Assembly (NCBI GenBank): GCA_910577675.1
Contig: CAJTOR010000050.1
Location: 1 to 26,908, forward strand
Direction: 5' to 3'
DNA: 26,908 nucleotides
Source: an uncultured Lachnospiraceae bacterium
Lineage (GTDB): Bacteria; Bacillota; Clostridia; Lachnospirales; Lachnospiraceae
Position numbers and translations under genes: made by a program. The notes beneath the pieces are model-generated. The model made no database searches and was not told the origin of the DNA. It saw nothing but the letters and a program-made list of their open reading frames with translations. This document shows, piece by piece, positions 22,934-26,908 of the stretch. Numbering within the stretch: the stretch's first letter is position 1; each line of letters starts with the position of its first letter.

Positions 22934-25555
22934 TTACTCAAGCCTCAATCCCCCTATCACTTCCTCCGGTCTTTCATAAACCCCGCCCTCCGGTTTCTCG
23001 AATTTCGTCATGTCCAAAAGATACAGGGCACCATAAGCTCCATGCTCTGTTTCTATCGTAATAAAACTTTTATCATCCGTCCGCACAGTAAAAAATCTCT
23101 CACCCGGCTGCAAAATAATATATTCATCTGAAGCGTGGAAATCATTGTTGTACGACCATTTGGTATATAGGCGGATGGGTGCAAGCACTTCATATGGGAA
23201 TTGATCCTCCTTATAGTCCTCCATAAAATACAAGTCCTCCCATATATTTTGTACAACCATATGTTCTTCATTTAACAGGAATGTTTTTTCTGTCCACCAG
23301 ACCTGCAAAATATTAAGCCTGCTTTTTACCCGGATTTCACCATCATAACAATATTTCACATCATCCCCATCCTCACTCCACAATCCCTCCACACTTCCGG
23401 AAAAACGAAGGTGCCTGCTGTCATACCAGTAAAGTTCGGTAGATCCCCCTGGTTCCTTTTCCGGCTGCCAAAAACCAATTTCCCAGATACCATCCTCCGT
23501 ATCGATATCACACAGAATAAACGAATCTTGTATAATGCCCGCCGCATTCTTTAAACTGTCCGTATAATTTTTGCCATTAATCCAGAGCGAACCATTTTCA
23601 AAAGTTAAAATATCCTCTATCCCGTCACCGTTTAAATCGATACGATAATCCTCCCCTGATTCATATTCCCCGACAGCACCTATTCTTTTTGTTTCCTCCC
23701 TCCACAACCCCGTTATTTCAGCAAATGCTCGCAGTCTTGCCCGCGCCCCTTCGCAGCGGTCCGCCCCTTTTAGTGCTCCAATCTGATAGATCAGACATTT
23801 TTCATAGACTGGCAAGTCCCCGCTTGTTCCAACAGCCAAAAAGCCATCCCCATCACTTCCCGTTTCCTCCCCCTTAAAAAAACCTCCACAAATATACTCC
23901 CCATCAATCCATATCCCAACGGAATCCGCCCCCGCTGCCCTTTCAAGCAGTCTTTCCATATCATAGCCCTTATCAAACCGAAACACCAAACTGTCCCCGC
24001 CGATACAAAAAAGTTCACTTCCATCTACCAGAATTTCTGCACATTCCGGCGAAGATAATACATCTTCCGCCTTATTCCCCTCAGTATTCCCTTCCTTCAT
24101 AATACCGATTTTTAATGACCGTGCTGCAAGTTTCTTATATTTCTCCTTATAAAAGATGAGTGGTGACTGAAATTCTGGATACTGCGCAAGCTCCTGCATA
24201 TAACTTTGCCGGTAAATTCCGTTTGCAATAAAAAGATCATACCCGTAAATTTCCTCCCTCTCTTTTAATTCCCAGAAATCAAATGATTCATCCCATCCTA
24301 AAACAAAGCCTTCCTCCCCCTCGGAAAGAATCGGAACCTGCAAATAAAAATTATTTCTCGGCCGCCCTTCATAACCAATATTTCCTTCGGTAAAATTAAC
24401 CACCATTCTTTTATCCGCATAATAATAGATACTCTTTACTTCCATATATTTTTTCCTAAGTTCCCTTAGAATCGCCTCCCCGTTATCATACTGGCAAAAT
24501 TCTTCCTCCGTCACGGGTGTTCCGCTGTACTCGTGAAATCCTTTTTCATCGTGATAGTAATAATAATGCTTATATGTCAGATAAGCCGTGTCATCTTCAA
24601 GAAGTTCCCCATAATTCCCGTCAAGTGAATATCCGTCGCGCTCACAGCAGGTTACACGGATTCTTCCGTCCTCCATAACATCAAAACCATAACGGCAGTC
24701 AAGCTTTGCCGGTTTAACCAGATTTCCCTCCACTTGATACAGCCGCGTATTATCCTGAGCATCCGAAGAAATTCTGCATTCAAGATATATCCCCCCTGAC
24801 AGTTCTGCGCAATCCGTATAACTGAAATTTATTCCTTCCTCAAGTAACTGCAATGTCCCGTCCGCCGCTGCAAACCAAAGTTCCTTATCATTCCACATGG
24901 ACATGCTGTCATCTTTCAAATCAAAAAGGTACACAAAGGCTTCCGTTTTCCCATCCCCATCAAAATCCCTCCTTATAATCCAACATGGGATTTTTCCGGT
25001 CTTTTCTGCCAGTTCCCTTGCAATTACTCGGTCTTCCTTATCAAAGCCGTCCGCAAAAAAGCTGCCTGGCATATCCATATTTTTCCATTTAATAAGATTG
25101 TCCAAATCATTTGCCCCGCCCTCCCCAATTAAATTAACCGCAATGTATTCCCCAATATTTTTTCTCTCCTCCTCCCCAAACGGTGCAAGCAATTCCGCTA
25201 TCCGCTTCTTTCTCTCACTTATCTGCACATCAGACTGTGTTATATTACCCGTATCTTCCTTTGCTGCCTCTTTAGGAACCGGCGTAGCAGAAGGCGGCTG
25301 TAACTCATCGGTTGGTACCTTCTCCCCATCCGTCTTACCCTCCACATCGGATGTCGGAAATTTCCCCGTCAAACTCCCCGTATCCTCAATATTTATTATC
25401 CCGCCCGCTTTTACTGCCTGTGCGATTTCCCCGCCGGTATCCCGCTGCCCGCCCGCACATGCCCCGCAAAAAAACATACCCAAAAACATCAGTGTATACC
25501 CCGCCCTAAAAGCGGAACATCCCTTTATTTTCTGAAACCATCCACCATTTTTCAT
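22934..25555 (-). CDS. Large lipoprotein of unknown function
   Basis: An 873-residue protein with a lipoprotein signal: basic start, hydrophobic core YTLMFLGMFF, then CGAC with acylated Cys33. A disordered Thr/Pro/Glu-rich linker runs to about residue 110. The rest is beta-rich and acidic. Two calcium-loop-like segments, DFDGDGKTE (197-205) and DLNGDGIED in the last third, resemble FG-GAP/EF-type loops, each next to a conserved-looking strand. No catalytic motif is recognised. It would sit on the outer face of the cell membrane, perhaps as a binding or structural protein. The ATG at 25555 follows GGAGGGGG. It has its own sigma-A promoter and terminator, so it is a single-gene unit. Confidence 0.82.
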   Translation of the reverse strand: MKNGGWFQKIKGCSAFRAGYTLMFLGMFFCGACAGGQRDTGGEIAQAVKAGGIINIEDTGSLTGKFPTSDVEGKTDGEKVPTDELQPPSATPVPKEAAKEDTGNITQSDVQISERKKRIAELLAPFGEEERKNIGEYIAVNLIGEGGANDLDNLIKWKNMDMPGSFFADGFDKEDRVIARELAEKTGKIPCWIIRRDFDGDGKTEAFVYLFDLKDDSMSMWNDKELWFAAADGTLQLLEEGINFSYTDCAELSGGIYLECRISSDAQDNTRLYQVEGNLVKPAKLDCRYGFDVMEDGRIRVTCCERDGYSLDGNYGELLEDDTAYLTYKHYYYYHDEKGFHEYSGTPVTEEEFCQYDNGEAILRELRKKYMEVKSIYYYADKRMVVNFTEGNIGYEGRPRNNFYLQVPILSEGEEGFVLGWDESFDFWELKEREEIYGYDLFIANGIYRQSYMQELAQYPEFQSPLIFYKEKYKKLAARSLKIGIMKEGNTEGNKAEDVLSSPECAEILVDGSELFCIGGDSLVFRFDKGYDMERLLERAAGADSVGIWIDGEYICGGFFKGEETGSDGDGFLAVGTSGDLPVYEKCLIYQIGALKGADRCEGARARLRAFAEITGLWREETKRIGAVGEYESGEDYRIDLNGDGIEDILTFENGSLWINGKNYTDSLKNAAGIIQDSFILCDIDTEDGIWEIGFWQPEKEPGGSTELYWYDSRHLRFSGSVEGLWSEDGDDVKYCYDGEIRVKSRLNILQVWWTEKTFLLNEEHMVVQNIWEDLYFMEDYKEDQFPYEVLAPIRLYTKWSYNNDFHASDEYIILQPGERFFTVRTDDKSFITIETEHGAYGALYLLDMTKFEKPEGGVYERPEEVIGGLRLE

Positions 25556-25630
25556 AAATTATCCCCCTCCAAAAAAATTCCACTGCTGCCCCGCGTAGAA
25601 AGATAGAATATCGGACATATCTCAATCATT

Positions 25631-25659
25631 ATAATACTTGTTCTTTCCCCTTTTGTCAA
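25631..25659 (-). promoter_or_regulatory. Sigma-A promoter of the lipoprotein gene
   Basis: A perfect TTGACA (-35, 25659-25654) and TATTAT (-10, 25636-25631) with a 17-bp spacer, about 75 bp before the ATG. Confidence 0.7.
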
Positions 25660-25816
25660 ACCATTATAATATTACATTTTATTGTATTTTGTAATAAACC
25701 TGCAATAATATTTAACAATTGAAAAAACTCTTTATTTTAAGATGGTCTTCTGCTATAATTAAATTATTTAGAAGATAGATTTAACTAAAAGGCTTAATAT
25801 ATGAAAGGAAAAAATA

Positions 25817-26427
25817 TTGGAATATAAAATTAATTTACAGTATAAGGATCGTCTTTTCTGTTTTTTATTCGGCAACGAGAAATATAAAAAGTATGCTCTG
25901 TCGTTGTACAATGCACTAAACGGGGTGGATTACCAGGATGAGAGCGAAAATCGGGAGAGTTCAAATGGACTGCTACTGTTGTAAACCTTAATCATAGCGA
26001 CAATAAAAAATTGCTCGGAAAATGCACAATATTACAGGAATATATTGACCTTGTCGTAAGCATACGGGAACTAAGGAAAAACATGGTGGAATCAGAGGCA
26101 GTGGATAGAGCGGTGATCGAATGCATTGAGCAAAACGGTGAACTGGCACAAATCTTATTGGAGCACAGGTCGGAGGTGGTTAATATGTTGCTTGCAGAAT
26201 TTGACGAAGAAGCATTTATCAGGGATATTCACGCGGAAGGACTGGCAGAAGGATTAGAAAAAGGGATGGAAAAGGGATTGGAGGAAGGACTGGAAAAAGG
26301 ATTGGAGAAAGGGTTAAGGTCTTTAATTGCCACTTTACAAAAATTTATAAGTTCTTTGCCACATTGTCAAGTGATGAATTCACTCTTTTTGATTTTTCAT
26401 ACACGGAATCTTGTAGATGTTCTATAA
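25817..26427 (+). pseudogene. Rpn / PD-(D/E)XK nuclease family protein with internal deletion
   Basis: The 5' part (TTG at 25817, SD AAAGGAAA) reads MEYKINLQYKDRLFCFLFGN then EKYKKYALSLYNALNGVDYQDE, the usual N-terminus of the Rpn transposase-like nuclease family common in Lachnospiraceae. Near 25945 the frame changes. The text resumes as RKSGEFKWTATVVNLNHSDN then KKLLGKCTILQEYIDLV, which normally lies about 100 residues further on. The part carrying the nuclease active-site core is missing, and the join is out of frame. The 3' part runs through acidic helices and a 12-nt repeat tract to a stop at 26427. The last 25 residues look atypical, so the 3' end may be altered too. Intact relatives promote recombination or act as nucleases. 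This copy is dead. Confidence 0.72.
26236..26319 (+). repeat. Seven 12-nt repeats encoding E/K-G-L-E units
   Basis: Seven imperfect 12-nt units (for example GAAGGACTGGAA, AAAGGATTGGAG) encode EGLA, EGLE, KGME, KGLE, EGLE, KGLE and KGLR. Such charged tetrapeptide tracts are usual near the C-terminus of Rpn-family proteins and vary in number by slippage. Confidence 0.75.
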
Positions 26428-26476
26428 ACGTGCTAAACTGAACGCAACAACAAAATCGGGATTTGGAGGTGGAGAT

Positions 26477-26908
26477 ATGACGATAAAAGAGCAAGCAAAG
26501 TGTATTTTATATGACCATGGCTTATTAGAGGAATTAGGCAGATATGGAACACCTCATATTGTTGGAAGTTATCGCATGGATATGATGGCATGGAATGATT
26601 TGGATATTGACATTGAGAACGAAAATATGTCATTGGATAAACTATATCGCTTATCACAATTTGTTATAGATAAATTTCATCCTATATGGTATGAGGCGAA
26701 GGAAGAAATCAATTCCGAACATAAAACAGTTTGGTTTCAAGGATTTGAGGCATTTATAGGAAATGAGCTTTGGAATGTAGATTTGTGGTTTTTTGATAAA
26801 GACACAATAAAGTTAGCCGAAGAATATTGCGATAAAATTGTAATGCAAGTAAAAAAGTCGCCTGAATTAAAAGAGCAAATTATTCGTCTGAAAAAAGAAC
26901 TTATTGCA
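26477..26908 (+). CDS. Nucleotidyltransferase-fold protein (3' end outside window)
   Basis: The frame is open from the ATG at 26477 to the window edge, giving 144 residues. The ATG follows GGAGGTGGAG. The motif VGSYRMDMMAWNDLDIDIE fits the nucleotidyltransferase signature G-S then D-x-D that binds a nucleotide and two metals, and a later third carboxylate could be in NVDLWFFD. Such proteins include aminoglycoside or lincosamide nucleotidyltransferases and toxin-antitoxin MNT proteins. Which type this is cannot be decided without the C-terminus. It lies 49 nt after the Rpn relic and looks intact as far as visible. Confidence 0.7.
   Translation, partial: MTIKEQAKCILYDHGLLEELGRYGTPHIVGSYRMDMMAWNDLDIDIENENMSLDKLYRLSQFVIDKFHPIWYEAKEEINSEHKTVWFQGFEAFIGNELWNVDLWFFDKDTIKLAEEYCDKIVMQVKKSPELKEQIIRLKKELIA

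Noticed and set aside
24897..25535. 212-codon Ser/Pro-rich plus-strand frame
   Set aside because: Complement of the lipoprotein gene, which has a clear signal peptide, promoter and terminator.
26236..26319. Tandem 12-nt repeats as a CRISPR array
   Set aside because: No spacers, units too short, and they are in-frame coding repeats of a known type of protein tail. No CRISPR array was seen elsewhere.
1..26908. tRNA, rRNA and riboswitches
   Set aside because: No cloverleaf, rRNA-like block or recognised riboswitch core was seen on either strand by eye; short structured RNAs could still be missed.

Overview
The window looks like the chromosome of a gut-type Lachnospiraceae or related clostridial member of the Bacillota. 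The reasons are strong GGAGG-type ribosome binding sites, sigma-A promoters with 17-bp spacers, plant-glycan enzymes and several protein families typical of that group. This assignment is inferred from style and gene content, not from a marker gene. Almost everything is on the minus strand. The exceptions are a recombinase tail at the left edge, a small restriction-modification relic in the middle, and a nuclease relic plus a partial gene at the right edge.

Region 1 (1-6063): the tail of a large serine recombinase, then a fructan/sucrose locus (solute-binding protein, GH32 hydrolase, fructokinase, extracellular GH32 levanase). Only the GH32 hydrolase and the fructokinase are intact. The levanase has a stop at its lipobox cysteine, a frameshift and a deletion of its catalytic domain. 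The binding protein has lost its signal peptide, and no permease genes are visible. Just past the levanase are two short stubs ending in the same Trp-Gln-Leu C-terminus, suggesting collapse of a tandem array.

Region 2 (6064-12900): a metallophosphoesterase overlapping a cytosolic ParB-like/BMP fusion protein, an intracellular GH115 alpha-glucuronidase, and a DUF3592-like membrane protein. A 106-bp structured insert bounded by a 16-bp direct repeat lies between GH115 and the BMP gene. A sequence-rich but gene-free stretch of about 600 bp follows.

Region 3 (12900-16865): a 333-bp MITE-like element with near-perfect inverted ends, three unrecognised genes, then a HindVP-like restriction endonuclease broken by a 1-nt frameshift and a C5-cytosine methyltransferase that lost its target-recognition half at a junction with uxaC.

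Region 4 (16855-21275): uronate metabolism (UxaC, a KDPG aldolase fused to a VOC domain, a sugar isomerase/epimerase-like TIM barrel) with a SUKH-family protein and a gene fragment between them. GH115, UxaC and the aldolase together suggest intracellular use of glucuronoxylan-derived glucuronate, but the middle steps (fructuronate reductase, mannonate dehydratase, KDG kinase) are not here.

Region 5 (21191-26908): an ECF sigma factor with a coupled membrane anti-sigma-like partner, an 873-residue lipoprotein of unknown function with its own promoter and terminator, an internally deleted Rpn/PD-(D/E)XK nuclease, and the start of a nucleotidyltransferase-fold gene cut by the window edge. The overall theme is working sugar-acid and regulatory genes interspersed with at least five decaying accessory genes.
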